A stretch of DNA of 64,000 nt from Planctomycetota bacterium (lineage in GTDB: Bacteria > Planctomycetota > Phycisphaerae > Phycisphaerales > UBA1924), in the NCBI GenBank assembly GCA_018968885.1, contig JAGWZK010000004.1:62001-126000 (forward strand), in the 5' to 3' direction. This document shows, piece after piece, positions 31,426 to 40,347 of the stretch. The stretch's first letter is position 1, and every line of letters starts with the position of its first letter. The notes beneath the pieces are model-generated. The model made no database searches. It saw only the letters and a list, made by a program, of their open reading frames with translations, and was not told the origin of the DNA. The translations under genes were made by a program, and so were the position numbers.

Positions 31426-32163
31426 ATGCGCATGGGCGAACGAGTTGTGGTGTATTCACTGGTTGCTGCGGCTTTGGGTTTGGGTACGGGCTTGCACTTC
31501 AGCCGCGTGGCCGAGGCAGGTCGTCCCGTCATGGCCGCGGAGCCAGCGCGAATTGCGACAATTGATGCGCTGGCATTGATTGACCTTATGCTGCAATCTG
31601 AACGTTACCTGCCTGCGCGTGAGGCCAAGGTGAAGGAACTGAACGATCAACTGGTGCCCATCGGCCGCGAGGTGACCGACCTAGAGGGCAAGTTGATCAT
31701 GGGAAAGAAGGACGACCCCAATCGCGACTCGCTGGTGTCATCATGGCAGGGTAAGAAGCAGCAGTTGCAGCAGTTGCAGCAGGCCCTGAGTGGCGAATTG
31801 GATGCATACAACAGCAAGCAGGCGGCCGAGGCGTATGAGATCGTGCTGGCGACGACTGATTCGATGGCCAAGGCTCGTGGGTATTCACACGTGCTGATGA
31901 CTCGCAAAGAGCGGGGCTTTACAGCCGAGAATCAGGCGGGCACAGTGCAGCAGTTGCTGTCGCGCCCGGTGGCGGTGTGGCCTGCGGCGGATGACTTGAC
32001 TGAGGCAGCGATCGCCGAATTGAAGTTGGAAGGGATCGTGCTGGATCAGAAGGCCAAGCGCGAGGCAGCTGCTGCCAAGGCGGCAGAAGCGGCGTCTGCG
32101 CCCCAAAAACCTGAAGAGAAGAAGCCGGAAGAGAAGAAGCCCGAAGGTGGAGCTGCCAAGTAG
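31426..32163 (+). CDS. Skp/OmpH-like periplasmic coiled-coil protein
   Basis: The 245-residue product has a signal peptide (YSLVAAALGLGTGLHFS) and then a start typical of OmpH/Skp (ARIATIDALALIDLML). A long Gln/Lys-rich helical part (KKQQLQQLQQALSGELDAYN) would form the coiled-coil tentacles of this periplasmic chaperone for outer-membrane proteins. The tail is an Ala/Lys/Glu/Pro repeat (PEEKKPEEKKPEGG). It is longer than Skp (about 160), mainly through the tail. GGAG lies 10 bases before the ATG. The assignment rests on pattern rather than strong motifs. Confidence 0.6.
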   Translation: MRMGERVVVYSLVAAALGLGTGLHFSRVAEAGRPVMAAEPARIATIDALALIDLMLQSERYLPAREAKVKELNDQLVPIGREVTDLEGKLIMGKKDDPNRDSLVSSWQGKKQQLQQLQQALSGELDAYNSKQAAEAYEIVLATTDSMAKARGYSHVLMTRKERGFTAENQAGTVQQLLSRPVAVWPAADDLTEAAIAELKLEGIVLDQKAKREAAAAKAAEAASAPQKPEEKKPEEKKPEGGAAK

Positions 32164-32214
32164 GCGATTGTCAGTAGCGAAAGCCGGGAAAGTTTCACCC
32201 TTTGCGTAGCGTGC

Positions 32215-33510
32215 TCAATGCGACGCGTCGGTGATGGCTCGCCCGGTGGATCGGGGTTGAGCGGAGGCCTGGACGATCGGCATCGGCTTGTGACCTGCGA
32301 TATCAAGCAATGCCTGAGTTGCCAACTTCACATCGGCGATTGCGTTGAGTGCGCTGAAACTCAGCCGCAACGCTCCACCTTGGGCGGTGCCGGTCGAAGC
32401 GTGTGCGCGAGGCGCACAATGCAGCCCTGCGCGGGCAAGGATGTCGTGCTCAGTCTCCAGAAGCGTCGCGAGCGTGTGAGCGTCCAATTCACGATGTGTG
32501 AGGGTGAAGATCGCCACGCGAGCTGTAGGATCGCTGGGCCCTAGAAGCGTGTATCCGACCCGTTGAAGCTGTGGCAGTGCACCGAGAAACTCCCTCACGA
32601 TCTGCTCTTCGTGGGCTGCGATCGTGGGGATGCCACGTTCCTTCAACCAACGCAGCGCCGCGAGCAAGCCAGCGATCCCCGGAGCGTTGTGGCTGCCGGG
32701 CTCAAACTTATCCGGCATGAACGTGGGCTGCGTGTCCAGCTCCGAGCGTGATCCTGTGCCACCTTGCCTCAGTGGGTCCATGATGGCTTCGAGTCCGGGA
32801 CGAATCCACAGCACGCCAGTGCCCATCGGACCGAGCAGCCCCTTATGGCCGGGTGCGGTCCAGAGGTCCACGTTCCACTCGTCCACGTGCATCGGAACGT
32901 GCCCGGCGGTCTGTGCCGCATCGAGCATGAAGACCACTTGTGTTCCTGTCAATCTTTGCACTTCGCGGCAGATTCGACCTACGAGTTCAACTGGTTGAAT
33001 CGTGCCGAGCACGTTGCTGGCGTGTGTCATCACCACCAATACGACCCCATCTCGTCCCACACGCTCAATGGCATGTTCGATGGCCTGCCTCATCGCCTCG
33101 GGCGACACGCGACCCGTGGATCTTTCGCTTTCGACGCAGGTCCATTCCACCCGGTCAAACTCGCGGCTGCGGATGGGCCGCAACACCGAGTTGTGATCCA
33201 GGTCGGTGGTGATGATGTGTATCTGGCGCTGAGCACGGCGCGCGTGGTTGACCAGGCCGTGAATCGCCAAGTTATTCACATCAGAGCAGTTGAGCCCGAA
33301 GACGACCTGTTCGGGGTGAGACGGGGGCAGCCCAAGCAAGGTCAGCACGGCCTGGCGGCAGAATCGGATCATTGCCCCACCCTGCTGGCTGGAGCGGTAA
33401 GCCCCTCTCCCAGGGGTGGAACCGTTGTTTTGCCCGTAATCGGCGACCGCTGCAAAGACCTCGGGGGGCTTAGGGAAAGAAGTCGCGGCGTTATCCAGGT
33501 ACAGGGGCAT
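32215..33510 (-). CDS. Aminotransferase class V / cysteine desulfurase family protein
   Basis: The 431-residue PLP enzyme starts MPLYLDNAATSFPKPPEVF, the hallmark of the cysteine-desulfurase-like subfamily of class V aminotransferases. Further motifs are TTDLDHNSVLRP, MTHASNVLGTIQP, FMLDAAQTAGHVP and the PLP-lysine segment TAPGHKGLLGPMGTGVLW. A Cys (GLHCAPRAH) lies where the persulfide-forming residue is found in relatives. It may supply sulfur for Fe-S clusters or thio-cofactors, but SUF/ISC partners are not adjacent. The start follows family convention; a GTG at 33549 is an alternative. Confidence 0.85.
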   Translation of the reverse strand: MPLYLDNAATSFPKPPEVFAAVADYGQNNGSTPGRGAYRSSQQGGAMIRFCRQAVLTLLGLPPSHPEQVVFGLNCSDVNNLAIHGLVNHARRAQRQIHIITTDLDHNSVLRPIRSREFDRVEWTCVESERSTGRVSPEAMRQAIEHAIERVGRDGVVLVVMTHASNVLGTIQPVELVGRICREVQRLTGTQVVFMLDAAQTAGHVPMHVDEWNVDLWTAPGHKGLLGPMGTGVLWIRPGLEAIMDPLRQGGTGSRSELDTQPTFMPDKFEPGSHNAPGIAGLLAALRWLKERGIPTIAAHEEQIVREFLGALPQLQRVGYTLLGPSDPTARVAIFTLTHRELDAHTLATLLETEHDILARAGLHCAPRAHASTGTAQGGALRLSFSALNAIADVKLATQALLDIAGHKPMPIVQASAQPRSTGRAITDASH

Positions 33511-33688
33511 TGAGGCAACGGTATGGGGAGTGATCGGGGCGGAATCCACATCGAAAGCAGGGGGGTTGACGTGGCGGCGAAGTCTGATAATCTGCCCGTT
33601 CGTGGAGGAGAGAATCCGCTAGGGCCCGTTGGGCGCGGCTGTCAGCAGCGGCGCTCTGCCAACCTGTTGTGTTGGGGGGAGGTGCCGA

Positions 33689-33997
33689 ATGGATGATCCG
33701 AAGGGTGCCGCGGTTCAGCCGGAGCTGCGGGACATAGAAGGCGTGGTCAAATGGTTCGATCCTCGAAAGGGATTCGGCTTTCTTGTCGGTCCGCAGGGTG
33801 ACGACGTCTTTGTGCATTACTCGGTCATTGAGGGTGACGGGTTCAAAGTCTTGAAAGATGGGGCGTATGTCACTTTTGATGCCGCCATGTCGGGTGGGCG
33901 GTGGAAAGCGACGCGGTGCGCTCGCAGTGAGAGGGTTCCGGAGATCACCGTGGTGGTCAAAAAGCCCGAGACGAGTCGGGCCGGGAAGAATCCGTGA
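33689..33997 (+). CDS. Cold-shock domain protein
   Basis: The 102-residue protein contains a cold-shock domain at residues about 15-80 with RNP-1 (KGFGFLVG) and RNP-2 (DDVFVHYS) motifs preceded by [13 protein letters not shown]. Such proteins bind single-stranded RNA or DNA and melt secondary structure. It is longer than CspA (70), with extra basic tails at both ends. A strong GGGGGAGG site precedes the ATG. The histidine kinase gene begins 58 bases later, so the two could share a transcript. Confidence 0.92.
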   Translation: MDDPKGAAVQPELRDIEGVVKWFDPRKGFGFLVGPQGDDVFVHYSVIEGDGFKVLKDGAYVTFDAAMSGGRWKATRCARSERVPEITVVVKKPETSRAGKNP

Positions 33998-34054
33998 TGG
34001 TGTTTGATTCCGATTGCAGGGATCGGTGTTTCATCGCGTCCCTACTGTGAGCCC

Positions 34055-34903
34055 ATGCCGATGGTGGTGTGGTTTGCACTTGGTCTGGCGGTGGGCATTG
34101 CTGCGAGCATCGTGGCTGCGCGAATTGTGGTCAAGCGATCCCTTTCACGAGCGCTGGTGGCTGAACGCCGGGCTCGCACTGCAGAGCGTTTAGCGGAGAT
34201 CGGCGGGATGACGGGTGGCCTGGCTCACGAGATCAAGAATCCGTTGTCGACGATCGGGTTGAATGCGCAGCTGCTGAAAGAGGAACTCGAAGAGATCCAG
34301 GGTGATGAGGATCGCCGCGGCAGGATGACGCGGCGGCTGGACGCCCTGAAGCGCGAGGTTGAGCGGTTACGGGGAATTCTTCAGGACTTTCTGGAGTACG
34401 CCGGAGAATTGCGGTTGGATCTGAAGCCACTGAATGTGAGCGCGTTAGTGGATGAATTGGGAGATTTTTTTGCACCTCAAGCGGACAAGGCAGGTGTGCG
34501 GATGCGCATCGATCTGGCGAGTGATCCGCTGAACGCCGAGGTGGACGGTCCGCGGTTGAAACAGGCGGTGCTGAACCTGATGCTCAACGCGGTGCAGGCG
34601 ATGGGAAGTGTGCACGACGGTGGGCAGATTCGCAGCAAGGAGTTGATACTGCGCACCTCTCGGCAGATGGATGCGGATGGAAGGGCGATGGCGCTGATTC
34701 AGGTGATTGACACCGGGCCCGGAATCTCCGCTGAGGCGATGGCCAAGATCTTTCAGCCGTATTTCACAACCAAGGCGGGTGGGACGGGGCTAGGCCTGCC
34801 CACCAGTCGGCGGATTGTCGAGGCGCATCATGGTCGCATGGATTTGCAGAGTGAGCCCGGCAGGGGAACAGACTTTCAAATCCGCATTCCCCTGGCCCTT
34901 TGA
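34055..34903 (+). CDS. Membrane-anchored sensor histidine kinase, no sensor domain
   Basis: The 282-residue protein has one N-terminal membrane helix (VVWFALGLAVGIAASIVAA) and then a standard HisKA-HATPase kinase core. The phospho-acceptor His lies in GGLAHEIKNPLSTIGL, the N box is LNLMLNAVQAM, G1 is VIDTGPGIS and G2 is GGTGLGLPTSRR. The helix is followed directly by the dimerisation helices, so any input must come through partners or the membrane. This resembles NtrB/AtoS-type kinase cores. No response regulator gene is next to it. ATG 34061 is an equally possible start. Confidence 0.88.
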   Translation: MPMVVWFALGLAVGIAASIVAARIVVKRSLSRALVAERRARTAERLAEIGGMTGGLAHEIKNPLSTIGLNAQLLKEELEEIQGDEDRRGRMTRRLDALKREVERLRGILQDFLEYAGELRLDLKPLNVSALVDELGDFFAPQADKAGVRMRIDLASDPLNAEVDGPRLKQAVLNLMLNAVQAMGSVHDGGQIRSKELILRTSRQMDADGRAMALIQVIDTGPGISAEAMAKIFQPYFTTKAGGTGLGLPTSRRIVEAHHGRMDLQSEPGRGTDFQIRIPLAL

Positions 34904-34943
34904 TCACCCCTGGAGTCATTGACCCGACGGCCAAAAGCACAAA

Positions 34944-34964
34944 CACCTCGCGTCTGGCGAGGTG
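34944..34964 (-). terminator. Terminator hairpin between histidine kinase and ndk
   Basis: A perfect 8-bp stem CACCTCGC/GCGAGGTG has a 5-base loop. On the minus strand it is followed by TTTGTGCTTTT, so it most likely ends the ndk transcript. It lies 28 bases after the ndk stop. Confidence 0.7.
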
Positions 34965-34992
34965 CTTGCGATGAATCGGTTGAGCAATGGCG

Positions 34993-35463
34993 TTACTCGG
35001 CCTTACCACTGGAAGAGTCGTAAATCCAGCGATCGCCCTGACGGGGGAATTCGATCACTTCGCCGGCCTTGAAGAAGAGGCCGAGCTCGCGCACGGCGGC
35101 TTCCGGGCTATCGGACCCGTGGATGAGGTTGTAGGAATTGGAGACGCCGAAATCGCCACGGATGGTGCCAGGGGCGGCCTTGGAGCCGAAAGTGGCCCCC
35201 ATCATGTTGCGGCAGATGGTGATGGCGCCGATGCCGCGGACAGCCATGACCAGGACCGGGGAGGAAGTCATGAAGCCGACGAGGCCGTTGTAAAAGCCCT
35301 TGCCTTTGTGGGCTTCGTAATGCGTGGCAGCGAGATCCTGGGAAATCTGCATGAGTTTGCAGCCGACGACCTGCAGCCCCTTGTCTTCAAAGCGGCTGAT
35401 GATGCGTCCCATGATGCCACGCTGGACGGCATCGGGCTTCAGAATGATGAGTGTGGTTTCCAT
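34993..35463 (-). CDS. ndk: Nucleoside diphosphate kinase
   Basis: The 156-residue enzyme transfers gamma-phosphate between nucleoside triphosphates and diphosphates. The catalytic His is in the signature NLIHGSDSPEAA near residue 121; the start METTLIILKPDAVQRGIMG and GFMTSSPVLVMAVRG are also typical. The length is slightly above the usual 140 because of a short C-terminal tail. GGAG lies upstream of the chosen ATG. The longer upstream frame reads as non-coding. It stands alone and is divergent from the TM2 gene. Confidence 0.97.
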   Translation of the reverse strand: METTLIILKPDAVQRGIMGRIISRFEDKGLQVVGCKLMQISQDLAATHYEAHKGKGFYNGLVGFMTSSPVLVMAVRGIGAITICRNMMGATFGSKAAPGTIRGDFGVSNSYNLIHGSDSPEAAVRELGLFFKAGEVIEFPRQGDRWIYDSSSGKAE

Positions 35464-35613
35464 AATTTTCAGACTCCGTGAAATCGCGTGAGGGAAAGGG
35501 CGAAAGAGTAGGCGTGGGGTCCGTGAAAGTGGCCCGTGACTCAGCCAAACCGCGTGAGGATTGCGCAGTGTGGACGAGTTGACCGATTGCACGTTCTGAC
35601 CGGGAGAAAGCAC

Positions 35614-36054
35614 ATGCTTCAGTGGAAATGTGAGTATTGCGGTCACAGCGTGCAGGTTTCTGATTTCAGCCAAGCTCCGGCGGTGTGTCCATTGTGCATG
35701 GCCGGGAAAGGGCAGAAAGGTGAAGGTATGAATACGGGTACTTCCAGTGTGGGTGGTGTGGGACCGGTGACCAGTTCGCCAATGGGGGGGTATGTCAACG
35801 CCAACGCGATTCCCCGTTGCTCTCGCTTGGTGTACATCGTGTTGGCGATCTTCCTGGGATGGATCGGTATCCACAACTTTGTGGCGGGATACTCCAATCG
35901 TGGCGCCTGGCAGTTGGCCCTGGGGCTGACCGGGTTGATTCTGTCATTCTGCACATTTGGCATTTCAACGCTGCTGTGTATTGCGGTGTGGATCTGGTCC
36001 ATCGTGGACATCGTGCAGACCACGACGGATGCCGAGGGCGTGCGGATGAACTAA
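35614..36054 (+). CDS. TM2 domain-containing protein with N-terminal zinc ribbon
   Basis: The 146-residue product begins with a zinc-ribbon-like segment (CEYCG at residue 6, CPLC near residue 28). A Gly/Ser-rich linker follows, then a TM2 domain with two membrane helices joined by a short turn (VLAIFLGWIGIHNFVAGYSN and the final IAVWIWSIVDIVQTT). TM2 proteins are small inner-membrane proteins of unclear function. GGGAG lies 7 bases before the ATG. Confidence 0.8.
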   Translation: MLQWKCEYCGHSVQVSDFSQAPAVCPLCMAGKGQKGEGMNTGTSSVGGVGPVTSSPMGGYVNANAIPRCSRLVYIVLAIFLGWIGIHNFVAGYSNRGAWQLALGLTGLILSFCTFGISTLLCIAVWIWSIVDIVQTTTDAEGVRMN

Positions 36055-36106
36055 GCCAGGGAGCGTGCAATCGCTCCGGTCTTGACGAGCCCCATAGGAT
36101 TTCGTC

Positions 36107-36532
36107 ATGTCGCGGGTGGCGGTCAATCGTGGGTCTGTGATGACGACGCGGGGCGTGGCCGTGACGGTGGTGCCGCGCTATCTGGTGGATGAATCTGATC
36201 CCGTGGGGACAGAGATTCGTCCCCCGATGTACGTCTTTGGGTACGCGATTCGTATTCACAATCAGGGGCCGTGGTCGGTGAAACTACTTCGCCGGCGTTG
36301 GGAGATTGTCGATGGTGCAGGCGAACTGAAAGTGGTAGAGGGTGACGGCGTGGTGGGGCAGCAACCCGAGATCGGCCCCGATGGGCATCACGAGTACGCC
36401 AGCTACGTTCCGATTCACACCGAGTGGGGAACCATGGAAGGGCACTTTGTGATGGTGTACCTTGATGGTCCGGAGGCGGGGACACAGTTTCTCGCTGGTG
36501 TGAAACGCTGGTACCTCGTCGCCGAGGAATGA
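36107..36532 (+). CDS. apaG: ApaG family protein
   Basis: The 141-residue protein matches ApaG, a fibronectin-III-like fold linked to Co2+ resistance and Mg2+ efflux. Visible features are VTVVPRYL near residue 20, GYAIRIHNQGPWSVKLLRRRW, GVVGQQPEIGPDGHHEYASY and MEGHFVMVYLDG. An in-frame ATG at residue 12 could be the true start and would give the usual 125-130 length. Its stop overlaps the M48 start by four bases (ATGA), suggesting translational coupling. Confidence 0.9.
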   Translation: MSRVAVNRGSVMTTRGVAVTVVPRYLVDESDPVGTEIRPPMYVFGYAIRIHNQGPWSVKLLRRRWEIVDGAGELKVVEGDGVVGQQPEIGPDGHHEYASYVPIHTEWGTMEGHFVMVYLDGPEAGTQFLAGVKRWYLVAEE

Positions 36533-37365
36533 GAGTCAACTCCATGGGTGATGGGCGGTCGATTTTCAATGCGCGAATCGTGATCGCGATCATCATCGCG
36601 CTTGTCAGCACGCTGAGCTACTGCAGCAGCTCATCTTTCAATCGCATCACCGGCAAGAAGCAGTACGTGACCATGACTCCCGATCAGGAAGTGGCGCTGG
36701 GTGCGCAAAGTGCGCCGGTCATGGCCGCAAAGTTTGGTGGCTTGGCTCCAGATCCGCGGGTTCAGGAGTTGGTGGATCGGGTGGGTGCTCGTCTGGTGCG
36801 AGCCCTTCCGGCGGATGCCCCTGGATACCCGTTTGAGTTTCATGTGCTGGCCGACAGCCGCACGGTCAATGCGTTTGCCCTTCCCGGTGGTCAGATTTTC
36901 ATTACTCAGGCACTGCTCGCCCGGTTGGAAACCGAAGGGCAATTGGCTGGAGTTCTCGGGCATGAGATCGGGCACGTTCTGGGTCGACACAGCGCCGAGC
37001 GCATGGCCAAACAGAACCTGACTCAGGGGCTGGTGGGCGCGGCGACGGTCGCTGGGAGTGGTGGGCAGGACGGTGGGCGCATGACCCAAGCTGCGGCATC
37101 GATGGTGGGGAACATGATCAATCTCAAGTACGGGCGCGATGACGAATTGGAGGCCGACGCTCTGGGTGTCGAATTCATGGAGCGTGCGGGGTACGACCCG
37201 AGAGCCTTGATCAAGGTGATGCAGATTCTTGAAGCGGCCTCCGGAGGTCGGAGCGGGCCGGAGTTTGCGAGCAGTCACCCCAATCCCGGCAATCGCGCCG
37301 AGCGCATCGGCAGATTGATCGATGAGAAGTTTGGCAGAGCGATGCGGCCGGGTCTTGTGCCGTGA
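36529..37365 (+). CDS. M48 family metallopeptidase, exported
   Basis: The 278-residue protein begins with a hydrophobic signal or anchor (IVIAIIIALVSTLSYCSSSS; its Cys could be lipidated). The catalytic HEIGH motif (LAGVLGHEIGHVLGRHSAERM, shown in part) lies near residue 144, with the third zinc ligand Glu in DDELEADALGVEFM. DSRTVNAFALPGGQIFI is typical of BepA/LoiP-like M48 proteases, which act in outer-membrane quality control. ATG 36544 is an alternative start. It is translationally coupled to apaG. Confidence 0.9.
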   Translation: MRVNSMGDGRSIFNARIVIAIIIALVSTLSYCSSSSFNRITGKKQYVTMTPDQEVALGAQSAPVMAAKFGGLAPDPRVQELVDRVGARLVRALPADAPGYPFEFHVLADSRTVNAFALPGGQIFITQALLARLETEGQLAGVLGHEIGHVLGRHSAERMAKQNLTQGLVGAATVAGSGGQDGGRMTQAAASMVGNMINLKYGRDDELEADALGVEFMERAGYDPRALIKVMQILEAASGGRSGPEFASSHPNPGNRAERIGRLIDEKFGRAMRPGLVP

Positions 37366-37546
37366 GAAAAATTCCGGTCATGGTGAAACTGAGGAAACGT
37401 TGGAGCGTCTGAGCGGTTTGGGGCGTCGACGTGAACTTGCACAGGGCGGAGATTTCTTTGCAAACTTCGAGATTGCGGGTGGCCTCGAAGGTTGAAGCGG
37501 GCAAAGATTCTGCAGATGTCCGTCCTGCGGAGCAGGAGAGCGTTTG

Positions 37547-38128
37547 ATGTCGACGCGGAGTCGTCCTCGGTGTGTTGATAAGTTGGTGTGTGGGGCGAAA
37601 GGCGGAAGCATGACGAATCGTCGCTTGGCAACGCGTGTAGTCGGAAATTCAGCTCGCGGCTTCACTCTCATTGAGGTGATGATTGTGATCGCGATTGTGG
37701 TCGCACTGGGAACTTTGGTGGGGATCGCGGCGATGAGCCGCCGCTCTGAAGCCAACCAGGGCATTGCTTCCACCCAGCTTTCGACAATTCGCAATGCCAT
37801 GAAGTTGTTTTATGTGGACTTTGACCGTTACCCCACTGATGAAGAAGGCCTGCGCGTGCTGTGGGATAAGACCGCGCTGAGTGGCGATGAGGCCGATCAG
37901 AAGAAGTGGAAGGGTTATCTGGACGAGCCGATGCCCAACGATGTATGGGGTCGCGCTTGGGGGTATCGCCAGAAGAGCACTCAAGGTGACGAGAGCAAGT
38001 ACGACGTGTGGTCCAACGGGCCGGATGGGCAGGAAGGGACCGAGGACGACGTGACAAGTTGGCCAAAGGAAGGAAGTGACTCTGGCAGCGGTGCGGCACC
38101 CAGTGGTTCTGGGACGTCGGGACGGTAA
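37547..38128 (+). CDS. gspG: Type II secretion major pseudopilin GspG-like protein
   Basis: The 193-residue product has a class III prepilin signal: ARG before FTLIEVMIVIAIVVALGTL, with the invariant Glu at mature position 5. The mature domain carries GspG hallmarks: RYPTDEEGLRVLW, EPMPNDVWGRAWGYR and the calcium-site region KYDVWSNGPDGQEGTEDD near the C terminus. GspG builds the periplasmic pseudopilus that pushes substrates through the secretin. AGGAG lies 8 bases before ATG 37547, giving a long leader; ATG 37610 gives a normal 17-residue leader. The sequence ends in a Ser/Gly tail. First gene of the secretion operon in this window. Confidence 0.9.
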   Translation: MSTRSRPRCVDKLVCGAKGGSMTNRRLATRVVGNSARGFTLIEVMIVIAIVVALGTLVGIAAMSRRSEANQGIASTQLSTIRNAMKLFYVDFDRYPTDEEGLRVLWDKTALSGDEADQKKWKGYLDEPMPNDVWGRAWGYRQKSTQGDESKYDVWSNGPDGQEGTEDDVTSWPKEGSDSGSGAAPSGSGTSGR

Positions 38129-38309
38129 CTTCGTCTTCGAATTGACTTTGATTTGGCTCAAATTGGCCCGATAAACTATTCACGGTTGCAACGGTCTGTA
38201 GATTGATCTAGTGGCCCCAGTGGCACCCGATGTCGCACTGGGCATAGAGATGGCTTTAGAGAGGATCACTTTCAGCGTGGGATTGCGAACTTCGACATCC
38301 CGTCTCCGG

Positions 38310-39080
38310 ATGAGCCACCGAGGCATTGCTCGGGGTCGTGGCGTTGGGTTCTCGTTGATTGAGACTTTGGTGTCGATCGCGCTGATTGTGCTGCTGGCTG
38401 GTGTGGTGTTGCCTTCGGTTCTGGGATTGATGTCTGAGCAGCCGGTCGAGCGTGTGCGGCAGGCCTTTGCATCTGCCGCAGATGCAGCAAGAGCCGAGGC
38501 GCAGCGCAGTGGCGAGATGGTGGTGGTGACGTGCCGCATGAGCACTGATGGCGCAGTCGAGTTGATTTCCAAGCGCGGTGCCCATGATGAGCGAGCAGCG
38601 ATTCGCGATCAGGCAGAGTCGGAAATGATGGCGACGGCTGGGACTTCTGCCGAGGGGTTCGCCCCAGTGCCTCTTGCTGTGTTGCCCGCCAATTGCTTTA
38701 TTCGTTCCGCGGCCGTGATCTCTGATCAAGGCGAACCCTCCAGCGAGGATCCGGCTGGCGCGTTTGAATCAATCGGTTCGGTAGATGCGCCGACGGCGGC
38801 CTGGGCATTCCTGCCGGATGGACGAGTGGTAAAGCTGGATGGCACGACCGAATGGGTGGTTGCATTTGATGATGGCGAGGCGGCTTTGAAGGTCGATTCG
38901 CTGGCCGGGCAGATCACCGTGGGTGACAAGATTCTCGCCTCCAAGCCCGAAGATGGCACGGCCAAGCCAGTGGCAGATGGATTCAGTTCACCCAAGGTGG
39001 AAGACGGCAAGTTTGAACGCAAGCCGATGATGGAATCACGCCAGACGCCCCGCACCGGGTCGGATCGGAGCCGTGAGTGA
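38310..39080 (+). CDS. Minor pseudopilin, GspH-like
   Basis: The 256-residue protein has the prepilin motif RGVG before FSLIETLVSIALIVLLAG, with Glu at +5. The globular part is Asp/Glu rich and not strongly conserved, as usual for GspH. Its place between GspG- and GspI-like genes supports the call (G-H-I-J-K order). The start is uncertain: ATG 38310 gives a 13-residue leader, while ATG 38250 and GTG 38211 are in frame and none has a clear ribosome-binding site. Its stop overlaps the next start by one base (TGATG). Confidence 0.75.
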   Translation: MSHRGIARGRGVGFSLIETLVSIALIVLLAGVVLPSVLGLMSEQPVERVRQAFASAADAARAEAQRSGEMVVVTCRMSTDGAVELISKRGAHDERAAIRDQAESEMMATAGTSAEGFAPVPLAVLPANCFIRSAAVISDQGEPSSEDPAGAFESIGSVDAPTAAWAFLPDGRVVKLDGTTEWVVAFDDGEAALKVDSLAGQITVGDKILASKPEDGTAKPVADGFSSPKVEDGKFERKPMMESRQTPRTGSDRSRE

Positions 39081-39631
39081 TGGTGGTTTCGCCGGGCCAT
39101 GAGCCGCGGCGTCGGCTCGGTCGAAGCATCGCCCGGGCGTGTGATATCGGTGGGAAGAAGAATAAACAAACTAGGCAGTTGGGTTCGATTCTGCTTGAAG
39201 TGATTCTGGCCGTAGCGATTTTCACTGCGGCGGCGCTGGTGGTGCTGAGGCAGGTTTCGTTTGCTTCTGATGCGGTGCAACGTGCACGAGATCAGGAACG
39301 CGCGGCAGACGTGGCGAGAAGCGCGCTGGCCTTGCTGGAAGCCGGATTGGAAACGCCTGAGACGTTGAATGGGCCATTGGCACCGGCGCGGGTGGCGTAT
39401 GGATTGGGGTCGCGAACGCAGGCAGCACCAGCCGGGGAGCGATTCAACGACTGGGAACTCACTGTGGACGTGCAACCGTCACCATTCGAAGGCCTCGCCA
39501 AGGTGCGTGTGACGGCAGTGTGGGGCGCAGGACAAGCGACTGAGAGGGCACGATTTTCGCTGGCACAACTGGTTCGGCTGAGTGATCGGGCAAGCGGTGC
39601 GGGCGACGCGGGGAATGGAGGGACGCCATGA
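39080..39631 (+). CDS. Minor pseudopilin, GspI-like
   Basis: The 183-residue product has a prepilin-like motif with QLG before SILLEVILAVAIFTAAALVVL. The +1 residue is Ser instead of the usual Phe/Met, and Glu is kept at +5. The leader is long (about 36 residues from this ATG). Mature-part features (RAADVARSALALLEAG, FNDWELTVDVQPSP, KVRVTAVW) fit GspI, which with GspJ and GspK caps the pseudopilus. Its end overlaps the GspJ-like start by four bases. Confidence 0.75.
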   Translation: MVVSPGHEPRRRLGRSIARACDIGGKKNKQTRQLGSILLEVILAVAIFTAAALVVLRQVSFASDAVQRARDQERAADVARSALALLEAGLETPETLNGPLAPARVAYGLGSRTQAAPAGERFNDWELTVDVQPSPFEGLAKVRVTAVWGAGQATERARFSLAQLVRLSDRASGAGDAGNGGTP

Positions 39632-40347
39632 AGAGGCGCTCACACTCCGCAGCATTTACGCTGATCGAAGTTCTCGCGGCGATCGGACTCTTGGTCTTGC
39701 TTGCGGCGGCGGTGATGTCTTTCCTGGGAGTGCTGCGCGATCGTCAACGCACGGTCGGCGAGGCATATGAGAGGCAACGAGGATTGGCCCTCATGATGGA
39801 GCGCTTGGACGCCGAGGTGATGACTTGCTTTGCAGATAGTGGAGAGGCACAACCCGGCGTCTCTGGCACAGAGTCCAAAGTGACGATCGGCTCGCGGGGC
39901 GTGGGGCTGGGCTCCTTGGCCGCAGAGGCGATGCAGGTCTCCAGCACGCAGTTCAGCACCTTTGAATTGGCTGGGTCGGATCTGCGCGTGACCCGAACCG
40001 AAGAGGCAGGGGCCTCTCCGATGGTGCTGAATGTGCAGGGCATCGGCAAAGTGCGGTTTCGGTATCACGACGGTGTGGAATGGCAAACCACCTTTGACAG
40101 CGCGCAGGCCAAGGGGCTGCCGGTGGCGATTGAGGTGTCGGTGTGGTTTGTATCGACGTTGAGTGATGCAGAAATGCAGCAATCGGCAGAGGAATCCGAG
40201 GGTTTGGATGAGGATGTTGACGCGGAGTCCAGCCCCATCGAAGTTCCACCCGATCGAGTCCGCATTTTTGCGATTCCCGATGGAGTGAAGGCGGGAAATC
40301 AACAGGCAGAACCAAACGAAGAGATTCCGGAGAATCCACCATCGTGA
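39628..40347 (+). CDS. Minor pseudopilin, GspJ-like
   Basis: The 239-residue protein begins MKRRSHSAAFTLIEVLAAIG, a short leader with Ala before the mature Phe, and Glu at +5. GLALMMERLDAEVMTCFADS and the beta-rich domain (GKVRFRYHDGVEWQTTF) fit GspJ. Position 5' of GspK supports this. Its start ATGA overlaps the previous stop, and its stop overlaps the GTG start of the next gene, indicating coupled translation. Confidence 0.8.
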   Translation: MKRRSHSAAFTLIEVLAAIGLLVLLAAAVMSFLGVLRDRQRTVGEAYERQRGLALMMERLDAEVMTCFADSGEAQPGVSGTESKVTIGSRGVGLGSLAAEAMQVSSTQFSTFELAGSDLRVTRTEEAGASPMVLNVQGIGKVRFRYHDGVEWQTTFDSAQAKGLPVAIEVSVWFVSTLSDAEMQQSAEESEGLDEDVDAESSPIEVPPDRVRIFAIPDGVKAGNQQAEPNEEIPENPPS